A stretch of 64,000 nucleotides of DNA. Source: Melittangium boletus DSM 14713 (GTDB lineage Bacteria > Myxococcota > Myxococcia > Myxococcales > Myxococcaceae). This document shows, piece by piece, positions 56,023 to 64,000 of the stretch. Under the pieces are notes generated by a model that was not told the origin of the DNA, ran no database searches, and worked only from the letters and a program-made list of their open reading frames with translations. Both the position numbers and the translations under genes were made by a program. How positions within the stretch are numbered: the first letter of the stretch is position 1; every line of letters begins with the position of its first letter. The stretch covers positions 8,313,765-8,377,764 of the forward strand of contig NZ_CP022163.1 in NCBI RefSeq assembly GCF_002305855.1. The letters are read 5' to 3'.

Positions 56023-56298
56023 GTGGAGCAACTCATCCTCTATCTGGTGCGGTCCCTGGTCGATCATCCCGACCAGGTCGCCTTGCGTGCGTCCGAGGTG
56101 GACGGGGCCCGGCTCTATGAGCTGAAGGTCTCCCCCGAGGACGTGGGCAAGGTCATCGGCCGTGACGGGCGCACCGTGGGTGCCCTCCGGACGTTGATCG
56201 GCGCCGCGTCCCAGAAGCATGGGCAGAAGGTCCGCCTGGAGATCCAGGACGATCGGCGCACCCAGCCGTCCCCCGCCGCCCCTCCCGAAGGCCCGTGA
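56023..56298 (+). CDS. khpA: KH-domain RNA-binding protein
   Basis: 91-aa protein with a GTG start. A single KH domain is marked by VGKVIGRDGRTVGALRTLI, containing the GxxG loop (GRDG). The last 15 residues are Pro-rich and disordered. KhpA binds RNA, often with KhpB, and is involved in cell-elongation control in Gram-positive bacteria; its role in myxobacteria is unknown. It lies in its usual place between rpsP and rimM. The stop overlaps the rimM start by four bases. Confidence 0.92.
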   Translation: MEQLILYLVRSLVDHPDQVALRASEVDGARLYELKVSPEDVGKVIGRDGRTVGALRTLIGAASQKHGQKVRLEIQDDRRTQPSPAAPPEGP

Positions 56299-56840
56299 CG
56301 CTCAAGCCCCATCTCGAGCTGGGCTACGTGGCCCGCGCCCATGGTCTCAAGGGCGAGGTGGCCGTGCGGCCCTTCGATCCGGCCTCCGAGACGCTGGATT
56401 TCGTCGAGCGCGTGCTCGTGCGCACCCGCGCGGGCCAGGAGCGCCTGCTGCGCATCGAGTCGGTGCGTCCCACTCCCAAGGAAACCCTCGTGGTCTTCGA
56501 GGCGGTGGAGCGCCGCGAGGATGCCGAGGCGCTCGTGGGTGGCACGGTGCTCGTGTTCCGCGAGGATCTCGAGCCCCCCGCCGAGGACGAGTACTTCCAG
56601 GGCGACCTGGTGGGACTCACCGCGGTGGACGCGGCGGGCCATGTGCTTGGCCGCGTGGAAGAGCTCTGGGACACCGGGGAGGTGCCCAACCTCGTCATCC
56701 GCGCCGAGGGCCGCGAGGAGTTGGTGGTGCCCTTCGCCGATGACTTCGTCTCCACCGTGGACATCCCGGGCGGCAAGCTCGTGGTGAAGCCGCCGGAGTA
56801 TCTGGAGGCGGGCGGGAGCGAGCCGGAAGGGGAGGAGTGA
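56295..56840 (+). CDS. rimM: Ribosome maturation factor RimM
   Basis: 181-aa protein that assists 30S head assembly near S19. The N-terminal beta-barrel has LGYVARAHGLKGEVAVRPF, followed by the PRC-barrel segment YFQGDLVGL and the EVPNLVIRAEGREELVVPFADDFV stretch. It starts at a GTG that overlaps the khpA stop (GTGA). The C-terminal tail is acidic. trmD overlaps its stop. Confidence 0.95.
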   Translation: MTLKPHLELGYVARAHGLKGEVAVRPFDPASETLDFVERVLVRTRAGQERLLRIESVRPTPKETLVVFEAVERREDAEALVGGTVLVFREDLEPPAEDEYFQGDLVGLTAVDAAGHVLGRVEELWDTGEVPNLVIRAEGREELVVPFADDFVSTVDIPGGKLVVKPPEYLEAGGSEPEGEE

Positions 56841-57574
56841 TGTACCCCGTGGAGGTGCTGACGCTCTTCCCGGACAGCGTCCAGGGCTATCTGGGCGCGA
56901 GCATTCTCGGCAAGGCACGCGAGAAGGGACTGCTCGGCGTCACCGTCACGTACGTGCGGGATTTCGCCGAGGGCAAGCATCGGGTCACCGACGACGCGCC
57001 CTACGGAGGCGGCGCCGGCATGGTGATGAAGCCCGAGCCCCTGGTGTCCGCCCTGGAGGCCGCTCGGGCCCGTGCCCCCGCGGGGACCAAGGCCCTGCTG
57101 ATGAGCCCGCGGGGGCCCACGTTCACCCAGGCACGTGCTCGCGAACTCGCCCAGGAGCCCGGGCTGATCCTCGTGTGTGGCCGTTACGAGGGCGTGGATG
57201 AGCGCGTCATGCCCTACCTGGATGGCGAGCTGTCCCTGGGGGACTTCATCCTCACCGGGGGGGAGGTGGCCGCCCTGGCCGTGGTGGACGCCGTGGCGCG
57301 GCTGCTGCCCGGGGTGCTGGGCAACGAGGCCTCCAGTGTCACCGAGAGCTTCGAGGAGAACCTGCTCGAGCACCCCCATTACACCCGGCCGCCCGTCTTC
57401 CGGGGCGCCGAGGTGCCCGCCATCCTGCAGGAGGGCAACCACGCGCGCATCGCCCGGTGGCGGCGCTGGCACGCGTTGCGGCTCACCCGCGAGCGGCGCC
57501 CGGATCTGTTCGCCCGCCTGGCGCTGAGCAAGGCGGATCTGAAGCTGTTGTCGAAAACCGAGGAGGAATTGTAG
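56840..57574 (+). CDS. trmD: tRNA (guanine-N1)-methyltransferase
   Basis: SPOUT-class enzyme (244 aa) that methylates G37 of tRNAs to prevent frameshifting. VLTLFPDSVQGYLGASILGKAREKG, DDAPYGGGAGMVMKPEP, and the trefoil-knot segment LSLGDFILTGGEVAAL are visible. ERVMPYLDGE and the RARWRRW-like tail (IARWRRWHALRLT) follow. I chose the ATG at 56840 over the GTG one codon earlier; GGAGG lies just upstream. It overlaps rimM by one base. Confidence 0.96.
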   Translation: MYPVEVLTLFPDSVQGYLGASILGKAREKGLLGVTVTYVRDFAEGKHRVTDDAPYGGGAGMVMKPEPLVSALEAARARAPAGTKALLMSPRGPTFTQARARELAQEPGLILVCGRYEGVDERVMPYLDGELSLGDFILTGGEVAALAVVDAVARLLPGVLGNEASSVTESFEENLLEHPHYTRPPVFRGAEVPAILQEGNHARIARWRRWHALRLTRERRPDLFARLALSKADLKLLSKTEEEL

Positions 57575-57695
57575 TCCTCGCGGTGGTTTCCCTGGCGGTA
57601 GGGCTTCTGCGGGCTTGTTCGCCCCCCGCCACTCTGGTAGGACGGCCCGCTCTCAAGTTTTCGTACCCCAGTCTGAGCTTTTCTGGAGTCAGTCC

Positions 57696-58091
57696 ATGCG
57701 TCGCAGCGCTATCGAGTACGTGGAGGCCAAGCACCTCCGTCAGGACGTCACCGCGTTCCAAACGGGTGACTCGGTTCGAGTTCACTGGAAGGTCAAGGAA
57801 GGCGACAAGGAGCGCGTGCAGGCGTTCGAGGGCCTCGTCATCCGCAAGACGAAGGGCTACAACCGCGCCACCTTCACCGTGCGCAAGGTCTCTTTCGGCG
57901 TCGGCGTGGAGCGCATCTTCCCGGTGCACAGCCCCCGCTACGAGAAGATCGAGGTCCTCAGCCGCGGCCACGTGAACCGCAACCGCCTCTTCTACATCCG
58001 CAACCTCAAGGGCAAGGCCTCCCGCGTGGAGACCCAGGAGGACGCCGAGATGCGTCGCGCCTCCAAGACCACCGCCAAGGCCAAGGCCTAG
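57696..58091 (+). CDS. rplS: 50S ribosomal protein L19
   Basis: 131-aa large-subunit protein at the 30S/50S interface. It has RVHWKVKEGDKERVQAFEG, VRKVSFGVGVERIFPVHSP and KIEVLSRGHVNRNRLFYIRNLKGKA, all typical of L19. The C-terminal 18 residues are a basic, Lys/Ala-rich extension. The ATG at 57696 has TGGAG nine bases upstream. It ends the translation operon before two hairpins. A weak TTGTTC-N17-TAGGAC element (57615-57643) could give it an extra promoter. Confidence 0.97.
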   Translation: MRRSAIEYVEAKHLRQDVTAFQTGDSVRVHWKVKEGDKERVQAFEGLVIRKTKGYNRATFTVRKVSFGVGVERIFPVHSPRYEKIEVLSRGHVNRNRLFYIRNLKGKASRVETQEDAEMRRASKTTAKAKA

Positions 58092-58105
58092 CGCCGGGGT
58101 TGCTT

Positions 58106-58125
58106 CCGGTCCGTTCGCGGACCGG
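58106..58125 (+). terminator. First hairpin after rplS
   Basis: CCGGTCCG and CGGACCGG pair perfectly around a TTCG tetraloop, followed by CGCTTTT. UUCG loops are especially stable. It works with the next hairpin. Confidence 0.75.
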
Positions 58126-58134
58126 CGCTTTTCG

Positions 58135-58168
58135 GGGAGTGTCCTTTTCCAAGGACGCTCCCTTTTTT
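58135..58168 (+). terminator. Second, strong intrinsic terminator after rplS
   Basis: GGGAGTGTCCTT pairs with AAGGACGCTCCC (one G-T wobble) around a TTCC loop, then six T. This is the best intrinsic terminator in the window. Confidence 0.9.
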
Positions 58169-58183
58169 CATGTCCACGCGCGC

Positions 58184-58189
58184 TACAAT
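58184..58189 (+). promoter_or_regulatory. Possible -10 element before the membrane ATPase-like gene
   Basis: TACAAT matches the -10 consensus at five of six positions and lies ten bases before the ATG at 58199. No good -35 is visible. The transcript would have almost no leader. Confidence 0.35.
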
Positions 58190-58198
58190 GGGGGGCGC

Positions 58199-60145
58199 AT
58201 GCACTTCGTCGAGCTTGCCGTCCAGAATGTCCGGGGCTTCTCCCCGGCCGGCCGTTTCGCCCTGAAAACAGGGTATCTGGTTCTCAAACCGCCCACGGCG
58301 GAGCCGAGCCCATTGGCCGGACTGTCGCTCGCGCTGCTGTACGCGGATGGCCGTGGAGGGGACGCGTCCTTCTCCGCCTCCGCACAGAAGCCGGGCAAGG
58401 CCGCCCTCACGTTGATGGGCCAGGATGGTGTCACCTACCGCGTGCTGCGCGAGTTGGGCGGAGGGGGCTCGCTGCACCGGCTCAACCCCGCCACGAAGCA
58501 GCCGGAGTTGGTGACGCAGGACACCACCGAGGCCAACCAGTTCCTCCGTGGCCAGGTGGGTCTGCCGCCGCGCACCACGTTCGATCAGCTCTTCTGTCTG
58601 TATGCCGCGCAGTTGCCCTCACGCCGCCCTCGTGGCCTGGGCCGCGCGACGACCTCGGCTTCCGGTCTGCGCACCCAGTCTTCCTCGGGCATCGCCGCGG
58701 CGCGCACGCACTCCTCTCCAGGTATCGCCGGAGGTCTGGCGAGCGCCCAGGCGGTCCTGCCCGCCCAGGACATCCCCGCCGCCGAGGCCAAACAGAAGGA
58801 ACTGGAGAAGGAACTCATCCTCTGCAAGGAGGTGGACAACCTCCAGTTCGAGGTGGATGGGCTCAACTCCCAGGTCTTCAACCTGGAGCAGAAGCTGAGC
58901 AGCACCGAGGGCCTCAAGGAGAAGCTGCGCGAGGCCGAGGCGCTCTGGAACGCCGAGCCCACCCCCGAGAAGATGGGCCTGCCCGCGGACATCGTCGCCC
59001 GCGCCGAGCGCTACGGCCGCGTGCTCGCCCGGCGCGACGAGGCCCTCGCGCGGCTCCTGGCCGACAAGGATCTCGCCGACGAGGAGGCCGCGCGCCTGCC
59101 AGACATCCAGCCCCTGGTGCGCAACCGCAACTTCTGGATCGCCGTGGCCGCGGGCCTGTTGTTCTTCGGCGTCAGCCTCTTCCTGAGCAAGGGCGCCCGG
59201 TACGTGGCGCTGCTGGACGTGCCCGCCTTCGGCTTCGCCGCCGTGCTCGCCCTGCGCTACGTGGAGGAGTTGCAGGAGAAGGACCGGGTGGACCGCCGCG
59301 GCGAGATGTTCATCGCCCGTGAGAAGAAGATCACCGAGGAGTTCGAGGCCGAGGCCGGCCCCGTGCGCCGCGCCCTGGACATCTTCGACGTGGACACGCC
59401 CAAGGACATTCCCCCCCGGTTGCAGCGCCGCGAACAGCTCGGCGCCGAGGTGGCCCAGCTGCGCGCCCAGCTCGTCTCCCTGGAGAAGCACCCCGAGTTC
59501 ATCGAGGCGGGTGAGCAACTGCCGATCATCCGCCAGCAGATCGAACTGCTCAACGCGAAGATCGAGCAGAAGGGCACCTTCGTGCGTGACATGCGCGAGG
59601 TGGAGCGGGAGTTGTCCCGGCTCAAGGAGTCCATCGCGCTCGCCCGCAACCCGCAGGCCATGGCCGGCTCCCCGGGTGTCGAGGCCTCCAGTGGTCCGGA
59701 GCCCCTGGAGGATCCCTCGCCGTTGCTGCTCGGGCTGGCCGGGGACGTGCTGGCCACGGATCTGCATGCCGTGGCGGGCGTGATGCGCGAGCGGTGCGTG
59801 CAGTATTTCAGCGCCCTCACCGAGCGCCGCTATGTCGGCGTGGAGTGGGACAAGGACGGGCGTACGTCGGTGGTGGGTGCCTCGGGCCGGCGTCAGCCGC
59901 TCTCGGAGTTGCCCCCGCGCGAGGTGGATCTCTTCTTCCTGAGCCTGCGGTTGACCCTGGTGGAGAAGCTGGGCACGCGCCTCAAGTTGCCCCTCGTCGT
60001 CGAGGATGCCTTCCTGGGCGTGGATGAGTCCCGGCTGCCGTTGCTGGCCCGGATGCTCAAGCACCTGGGGACGCTGACGCAGGTGCTGCACGTCACGCCG
60101 CTGGGCGGCTTCTCCCAGGTGTCGGACGCGACGATTAACCTGTAG
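58199..60145 (+). CDS. Membrane-embedded coiled-coil ATPase-like protein without a Walker A motif
   Basis: 648-aa protein with the layout of SMC/RecN/YhaN-type ATPases. An N-terminal lobe (1-140) opens VELAVQNVRGFSP. A low-complexity Ser/Ala linker (145-190), a coiled coil (195-305), two transmembrane helices (about 311-330 and 337-353) and a second coiled coil (355-485) follow. The C-terminal lobe has a signature-like segment (PLSELPPREVDLFFLSLRL, 567-585) and Walker B LPLVVEDAFLGVDE (597-610). Where Walker A should be (about residues 31-42) the sequence is PPTAEPSPLAG, with no GxxGxGKS. It is either inactive, needs a partner, or has another nucleotide site. Function unknown; its stop overlaps the upstream end of the YraN reading frame. 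Confidence 0.8.
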   Translation: MHFVELAVQNVRGFSPAGRFALKTGYLVLKPPTAEPSPLAGLSLALLYADGRGGDASFSASAQKPGKAALTLMGQDGVTYRVLRELGGGGSLHRLNPATKQPELVTQDTTEANQFLRGQVGLPPRTTFDQLFCLYAAQLPSRRPRGLGRATTSASGLRTQSSSGIAAARTHSSPGIAGGLASAQAVLPAQDIPAAEAKQKELEKELILCKEVDNLQFEVDGLNSQVFNLEQKLSSTEGLKEKLREAEALWNAEPTPEKMGLPADIVARAERYGRVLARRDEALARLLADKDLADEEAARLPDIQPLVRNRNFWIAVAAGLLFFGVSLFLSKGARYVALLDVPAFGFAAVLALRYVEELQEKDRVDRRGEMFIAREKKITEEFEAEAGPVRRALDIFDVDTPKDIPPRLQRREQLGAEVAQLRAQLVSLEKHPEFIEAGEQLPIIRQQIELLNAKIEQKGTFVRDMREVERELSRLKESIALARNPQAMAGSPGVEASSGPEPLEDPSPLLLGLAGDVLATDLHAVAGVMRERCVQYFSALTERRYVGVEWDKDGRTSVVGASGRRQPLSELPPREVDLFFLSLRLTLVEKLGTRLKLPLVVEDAFLGVDESRLPLLARMLKHLGTLTQVLHVTPLGGFSQVSDATINL

Positions 60146-60189
60146 TGCTCGGGGGCTCCGGTCGGGGGCCCCTGTGTGGGGAGGGCGGG

Positions 60190-60573
60190 ATGGAACGGGA
60201 AGGGGCGAAGGTGGAGCGCAAGCAGTGGGGCGACGAGGGCGAGGAGGCGGCGGTGTGCTTCCTGGTGTCCCAGGGGTACCGGATCCGGGCGCGCAACTAC
60301 GCGTGCCGCCATGGGGAACTGGACGTGGTGGCCGAGCGGGGAGATGTCTTGTGCTTCGTGGAGGTGCGCATGCGCTCCACGGCGGCCTGGGGAGATCCTT
60401 CCCAGACGGTCTCCTTCGCCAAGCAGCGCAGGGTGGTGAAGACGGCGCTGCACTACCTGGGGACGCACGGCGTGCGCGACCGGATGCTGCGCTTCGATGT
60501 CATCTCGGTGGTGGGCCGCGGCGAGCGCGCGACGGTGGAGCATCTGCCGGGCGCGTTCGACGCCGGCATGTGA
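60190..60573 (+). CDS. YraN/UPF0102-family nuclease-like protein
   Basis: 127-aa protein with the restriction-endonuclease-like fold of the YraN family. It has GDEGEEAAVCFLVSQGYRIRARNY, then the active-site-like GELDVVAERGDVLCFVEVRMR (E-L-D-x-V and E-V-R), and KQRRVVKTALHYL. The family is often next to rsmI, as here. The nuclease role is predicted, and the biological function is not well established. I chose the ATG at 60190 (GGAGGG upstream) over the GTG at 60145 that overlaps the preceding stop. Confidence 0.88.
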   Translation: MEREGAKVERKQWGDEGEEAAVCFLVSQGYRIRARNYACRHGELDVVAERGDVLCFVEVRMRSTAAWGDPSQTVSFAKQRRVVKTALHYLGTHGVRDRMLRFDVISVVGRGERATVEHLPGAFDAGM

Positions 60574-60583
60574 GGCACGGCGA

Positions 60584-61414
60584 ATGTCTGGGACGCTCTA
60601 TCTGGTGGCCACGCCCATCGGGAACCTGGGGGACGTGTCCACACGCGCCCTCGAGACCCTGCGGCAGGTGGCCTTCGTGGCTTGTGAGGACACGCGGCAC
60701 TCGCGCGTGCTGCTCGAGCACTTCGGTATCTCCGCGGACACGGTGAGCCTGCCCGCGTTCGCCGAGGGACAGCGCGCGGGCCGCATCCTGGATCGGCTCG
60801 TGGCCGGAGAGGACTGCGCCTTGGTGACGGACGCGGGCAGTCCCGGCATCAGCGACCCCGGCGAGAAGCTGGTGGCCGAGGCCCTCGAGCGCGGCGTGAA
60901 GGTGGTGCCCGTGCCGGGGCCCACCGCCCTGGTGGCGGCGCTGAGCGCGTCGGGGTTGCCCACCGGGCGCTTCCACTTCCTCGGCTTCCTGCCGCGCAAG
61001 GGGCCCGAGCGCCAAGCCATGCTGGAGGAAGTGGCGCCGCTGTCCGCGACGCTCGCCCTCTACGAGTCTCCGCGCCGGTTGGGTGAGACGCTGGCGGACC
61101 TGCGCGACGCGCTGGGCGAGCGGCGGGCCGTGGTGGCGCGGGAGCTGACCAAGGTGCACGAGGAGTTCGTGCGCGGCACCCTGGGCTCGCTCGGCGAGCG
61201 CTATGCGACCGAGGAGCCCCGGGGCGAGGTGGTGGTGCTCGTGGAGGGACGCACGGGCGAGCACCGCTGGAGCGAGGAGGAGTTGCGACGCGCCCTGGAG
61301 GAAGGGCTCGGGCGCGGCGAGAAGCTCAAGGGGTTGAGCACCGAGCTGGCCCGCCGCGCCGGTTGGTCCGGGCAGGACGTGTACCGGCTCGGGCTCGGGC
61401 TCAAGAAGCGCTGA
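60584..61414 (+). CDS. rsmI: 16S rRNA (cytidine-2'-O)-methyltransferase
   Basis: 276-aa tetrapyrrole-methylase-fold enzyme that 2'-O-methylates C1402 of 16S rRNA. It starts LYLVATPIGNLGDVSTRALETL. CEDTRHSRVLLEHFGI, LVTDAGSPGISDPGE, VPGPTALVAALSASGLPT and FYGFLPRKG-like FLGFLPRKGPER follow. The Y-E-S-P-R-R and VARELTKVHEEFVRG segments are typical. The ATG at 60584 comes ten bases after the YraN stop. It converges on an outer-membrane-type gene 13 bases away. Confidence 0.96.
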   Translation: MSGTLYLVATPIGNLGDVSTRALETLRQVAFVACEDTRHSRVLLEHFGISADTVSLPAFAEGQRAGRILDRLVAGEDCALVTDAGSPGISDPGEKLVAEALERGVKVVPVPGPTALVAALSASGLPTGRFHFLGFLPRKGPERQAMLEEVAPLSATLALYESPRRLGETLADLRDALGERRAVVARELTKVHEEFVRGTLGSLGERYATEEPRGEVVVLVEGRTGEHRWSEEELRRALEEGLGRGEKLKGLSTELARRAGWSGQDVYRLGLGLKKR

Positions 61415-61426
61415 GCGGCCCGGCGG

Positions 61427-62716
61427 TCAGAACGCGAAGGTCGCCGTCACGTCGAAGCGCAGGTCCCGGCTCTCCGAGGCGAAGAATCGCCGCGAGGCGA
61501 GGTCCGTGCGGTAGTCGAAGCTTGGGTTCCTGTTGCTCGGATTGCCGGCGATGTCCTCGAAGTCCGCCTTGCCATCCTCGTTCGTGTCCTGGCCCGGGGC
61601 CTCGGCGGTGAGGGCGTGGTCGGTGTTGTAGAGGAACATGGCCGAGCCGCGAATGGAGATGATGTCGTTCACGCGGGCCGTCAGGCCGACCTGGCCACCC
61701 ACCTGGAGGTACTCGGTGGTGTAGAGCATCTTGCCGAGCGCACCGCTCATCTCGTTGTAGTAGCGGCCGGCGCCCACGAAGTTGCTCATGGCCCGTACGT
61801 CCAGCCGGATATTGCGCCTGGGGTTGTCGATGACCTGGAACTCCGAGCCCACCACCACGCCGAGCACGTGCGGCGCCTGGATGCCCGTCTCCGCCCGGTC
61901 CCATCCGTTCTCGTAGCAGTTCTCCGGCGCGCCAAGTCCCACACCGGGGTTCTCGCAGTTGGAGTAGGCGCCCGGGCCGCGCACGGGGATGGTGTAGGCC
62001 GCCTTGAAGTAGGGCTCGGCGAGGCCGATCTTGCGCGAGAGCGCCGTGGACAGCGTGTACTTGTGCACGCGATCGCCCACGGGCGTCCGGGGGTTGTCAT
62101 CCCGCGTGTCGAGAGACGGGTCGAGCTTGCTGGCGGTGGGGGCCTCGTAGTTGAAGCGCGCCACCCAGGTGGGCTTCGTGTCGTCCCGCTTCTGATTGAA
62201 GATGGCCCACGCCAGTCCGAAGCGGGCGTTGCCGAAGCCCGCTCGATAGGCCTGGTAGGGCACGGGGAAGAGCGACGGGTTAGCCAGCGTTCCGTCGGGG
62301 TTTGTGTTGGTTATTGGCGTCCCGTTGGGATTGCTGCCTCTAGACAGGGTGTCCGAGTTCGCGCCTTCGGCTGCGTCCCAATACTCGTTGCGGAAGAGCA
62401 CGAAAGGCAGTCCGAACGAGAACTCCACGTCCTGGGAGATGCCCGCCGCCAGGTCGAAGTTCAGCCGTGTTTCGAACTGGGAGTAGGAGAGGGCACTGCC
62501 CAACTCCTGCGGGGCTCGTCCCGTCTGATCCACAGGCGAGGACAACTCACGCAGGATGTGGGTGCGATGCTGGGTGTGCTCGATGCCCACGTCGATGAAC
62601 AATCCGAAGGGATCATCATCCTCGAACGAAGACGCGACGCGGGTGAGGTCCGCCGCGGTGGCGACGAACGGCATCCCCAGCGACAGGGCGGCGGCAACGG
62701 CGCGAAGCCTGGACAT
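61427..62716 (-). CDS. Predicted outer-membrane beta-barrel protein
   Basis: 429-aa protein. A Sec signal peptide (Met-Ser-Arg, hydrophobic core, VATAA-DL cleavage) occupies residues 1-23. The rest has alternating hydrophobic/polar strands with many aromatic residues and ends in Phe (FDVTATFAF), the classical C-terminal signal for BamA insertion. Loops contain DPDG/NEDGKAD-type acidic stretches. Myxobacteria have many such proteins; the ligand is unknown. I chose the ATG at 62716 because GGAGG lies five bases upstream. It is convergent with rsmI. Confidence 0.82.
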   Translation of the reverse strand: MSRLRAVAAALSLGMPFVATAADLTRVASSFEDDDPFGLFIDVGIEHTQHRTHILRELSSPVDQTGRAPQELGSALSYSQFETRLNFDLAAGISQDVEFSFGLPFVLFRNEYWDAAEGANSDTLSRGSNPNGTPITNTNPDGTLANPSLFPVPYQAYRAGFGNARFGLAWAIFNQKRDDTKPTWVARFNYEAPTASKLDPSLDTRDDNPRTPVGDRVHKYTLSTALSRKIGLAEPYFKAAYTIPVRGPGAYSNCENPGVGLGAPENCYENGWDRAETGIQAPHVLGVVVGSEFQVIDNPRRNIRLDVRAMSNFVGAGRYYNEMSGALGKMLYTTEYLQVGGQVGLTARVNDIISIRGSAMFLYNTDHALTAEAPGQDTNEDGKADFEDIAGNPSNRNPSFDYRTDLASRRFFASESRDLRFDVTATFAF

Positions 62717-62860
62717 CCGACCTCCGAAAACCACACCCCCGGGCCCGGGGCGGCGCGAGGACCTCTTGGGCCCACCCCACCGCCTAACCCCCGAGAAATG
62801 TTGGGAAAATTTCGGGGACGCTAGCCGCCACGCGCGGGGGTGTCAAGAAACGGAATCGGG

Positions 62861-63958
62861 TCAGTTGCCCGCGCCCGCCACCACCGTGGTGCCGAACAAC
62901 GCGTCCTGTCGGCGCACCTCGGCCTCGAAGGTGGCGCGCTGGGCGGACGGCAACGAGCGCCGGTAGGTGCGGTGGCTCTCGTAGGGGTCCAGCACCCGGT
63001 CGTTCTGGGCCTCGAGCTGGTAGTGCAGGTGCGGCGCGAAGGAGCGGCCACTGTTGCCGCTGCGGCCCACCAGCGCTCCGGCGGCGATGCGGTCTCCCAC
63101 CTTGAGCGAGCGCGGCAACTCGTCCATGTGCAGGAAGAGGGCCCGGCGGTGCTTGCCGCCCACCTCCTCCAGCTCGATGCAATTGCCGTTGAAGCGGAAG
63201 CCCCAATTCTTGCGCTTCACGATTCCGGTGAAGGGCGCCTTGACGGGCGTGCCCACGGCGGTCTTGAAGTCCACGCCCTTGTGCTTGCGGCCATCGCGCA
63301 GCAGCGACGTCACCTGCTCGTAGTCGTCCAGGGGCGAGTGCTCCAAGCGCAGCTCCAGCTCCTCTCCACCGGGCTGGTAGTAGCGGGGGCTCTTCTCTCC
63401 CGAGGCCTGGAAGCGGTAGGCGCGGTGCGTCTGGCCCGTCTTTCCGCTGGCGAAGCGCACCGCGTGCACGAGGGGCTCCTCGTTGGGGCGCGTTTCATAG
63501 AGCACGTCCAGGGTATCTCCCCGGCGGAGGTCTCCCGGCACGTCCACCCACCACACGAGGGTGCGGGTCACCACCTGGGCGAGCGCGGGACCCACCGAGG
63601 CTCCGGCGGCGGCGACGAGCGCCGTCTCCAGCGGACCCTCGATGCGGACGGTGACATGAGACACACCCGAGGGCTCGGGCGTCGCGACGACCGTGGGGGC
63701 GGCGCTGCCCGGAGTGGGGGAGGGCGATGCGGGTGCCGGAGTCCCGGTCGAGGGCGGCGCGGCGGCGACGGCGTCCGTCGCACCTGGCGCCTCGGGGGCC
63801 TGGGCGGCGGCCGTGACCTCGGGCTGCTCGGAGACGGACCGGTTCTTCCACCACCACACGCCCCCGGCCACCAGGCCCAGGAACAACGAAATGACCAGCA
63901 CCGGCCCCAGGGGGCTTTTCTTCGGCGGAGGTCCGAGGGTGGGAAGAGGCGGCCGCAT
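62861..63958 (-). CDS. M23-family (LytM-type) peptidase with membrane anchor
   Basis: 365-aa protein. A transmembrane helix (about residues 17-37) follows a short Pro-rich cytoplasmic tail. A Pro/Ala/Ser-rich linker spans 45-100. Domain I (about 100-220) resembles the N-terminal part of MepM-type proteins. The LytM domain (about 225-340) has HKGVDF with the zinc-binding His and Asp, and a C-terminal HLHYQL with the other His ligands. All three expected zinc ligands are visible, so it should cut peptidoglycan cross-bridges. GGGAG lies upstream of the ATG at 63958. Nothing else is visible between it and the right edge. Confidence 0.93.
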   Translation of the reverse strand: MRPPLPTLGPPPKKSPLGPVLVISLFLGLVAGGVWWWKNRSVSEQPEVTAAAQAPEAPGATDAVAAAPPSTGTPAPASPSPTPGSAAPTVVATPEPSGVSHVTVRIEGPLETALVAAAGASVGPALAQVVTRTLVWWVDVPGDLRRGDTLDVLYETRPNEEPLVHAVRFASGKTGQTHRAYRFQASGEKSPRYYQPGGEELELRLEHSPLDDYEQVTSLLRDGRKHKGVDFKTAVGTPVKAPFTGIVKRKNWGFRFNGNCIELEEVGGKHRRALFLHMDELPRSLKVGDRIAAGALVGRSGNSGRSFAPHLHYQLEAQNDRVLDPYESHRTYRRSLPSAQRATFEAEVRRQDALFGTTVVAGAGN

Positions 63959-64000
63959 TCAAGCTCCCAGAGAGGTGAGGGGGATGGCGCGGGGTCCGAA

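Noticed and set aside
57615..57643. Independent rplS promoter (TTGTTC-N17-TAGGAC)
   Set aside because: Each hexamer matches only three of six consensus bases; co-transcription from rpsP explains rplS.

Overview
This window is a GC-rich, gene-dense bacterial chromosome segment and almost certainly comes from a myxobacterium of the Cystobacterineae type (Myxococcus/Archangium/Cystobacter relatives). That is inferred from strong G/C bias at third codon positions, a full menaquinone pathway, an orphan PilT/PilU-like ATPase, a PilZ protein, many secreted lipoproteins and the gene neighbourhoods. I support 61 protein-coding genes, one cut by the left edge. I see no rRNA, tRNA, CRISPR array, insertion sequence or prophage. 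Most content is housekeeping, arranged as compact operons with ATGA-type start/stop overlaps.

Layout. 1-6.5 kb: the end of a PKD/cytochrome-like lipoprotein, thiD, a CCA-adding-type nucleotidyltransferase, mnmA, a SPOR protein and manA. 6.7-8.9 kb: a ribbon-helix-helix protein coupled to a UDP-glucuronate decarboxylase, then a GalE-like epimerase. 9-12 kb: lepA-lepB. 12.2-15.5 kb: pyrB-pyrC-carA. 15.5-22 kb: a gene of unknown function, two tandem membrane proteins with spermidine-synthase-like domains that have lost the catalytic Asp, and a lipoprotein. 22-26.3 kb (minus strand): pyk, a bifunctional-nuclease-domain protein, an acidic zinc-ribbon protein and gltA.

26.4-32.5 kb (minus strand): a shikimate operon (short ORF, menG/ubiE, aroK, fused aroD-aroE, aroC, aroB, aroA). 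It diverges from a menaquinone operon (menF-menD-menH-menA-menC-menE) at 32.6-39.9 kb. One operon makes chorismate and the other consumes it, and the gene for the final menaquinone methylation sits at the head of the chorismate operon. Their predicted promoters share a -10 region.

40-43.8 kb is the least understood part: a PilT/PilU-like ATPase, two paralogous four-cysteine proteins flanking a PilZ protein, and a possible heme-oxygenase-fold protein. After a methyltransferase comes a TCA-cycle run (icd-mdh-sdhA-sdhB-sucC-sucD-ndk, 44.9-53 kb) with no sdhC. Then follow a cytochrome P450, rlmN, the rpsP-khpA-rimM-trmD-rplS translation operon, a membrane-anchored coiled-coil ATPase-like protein lacking a Walker A motif, a YraN-family protein, rsmI, an outer-membrane-type protein and an M23 peptidase.

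The best leads for undescribed biology are the degenerate ATPase (58.2-60.1 kb), the four-cysteine paralogue/PilZ/PilT-like neighbourhood (40-43.8 kb), the tandem spermidine-synthase-like membrane proteins (16.3-21.4 kb) and the shared aro/men promoter (32.5 kb). Functions are read from motifs without database searches. Promoter and terminator calls are by eye.
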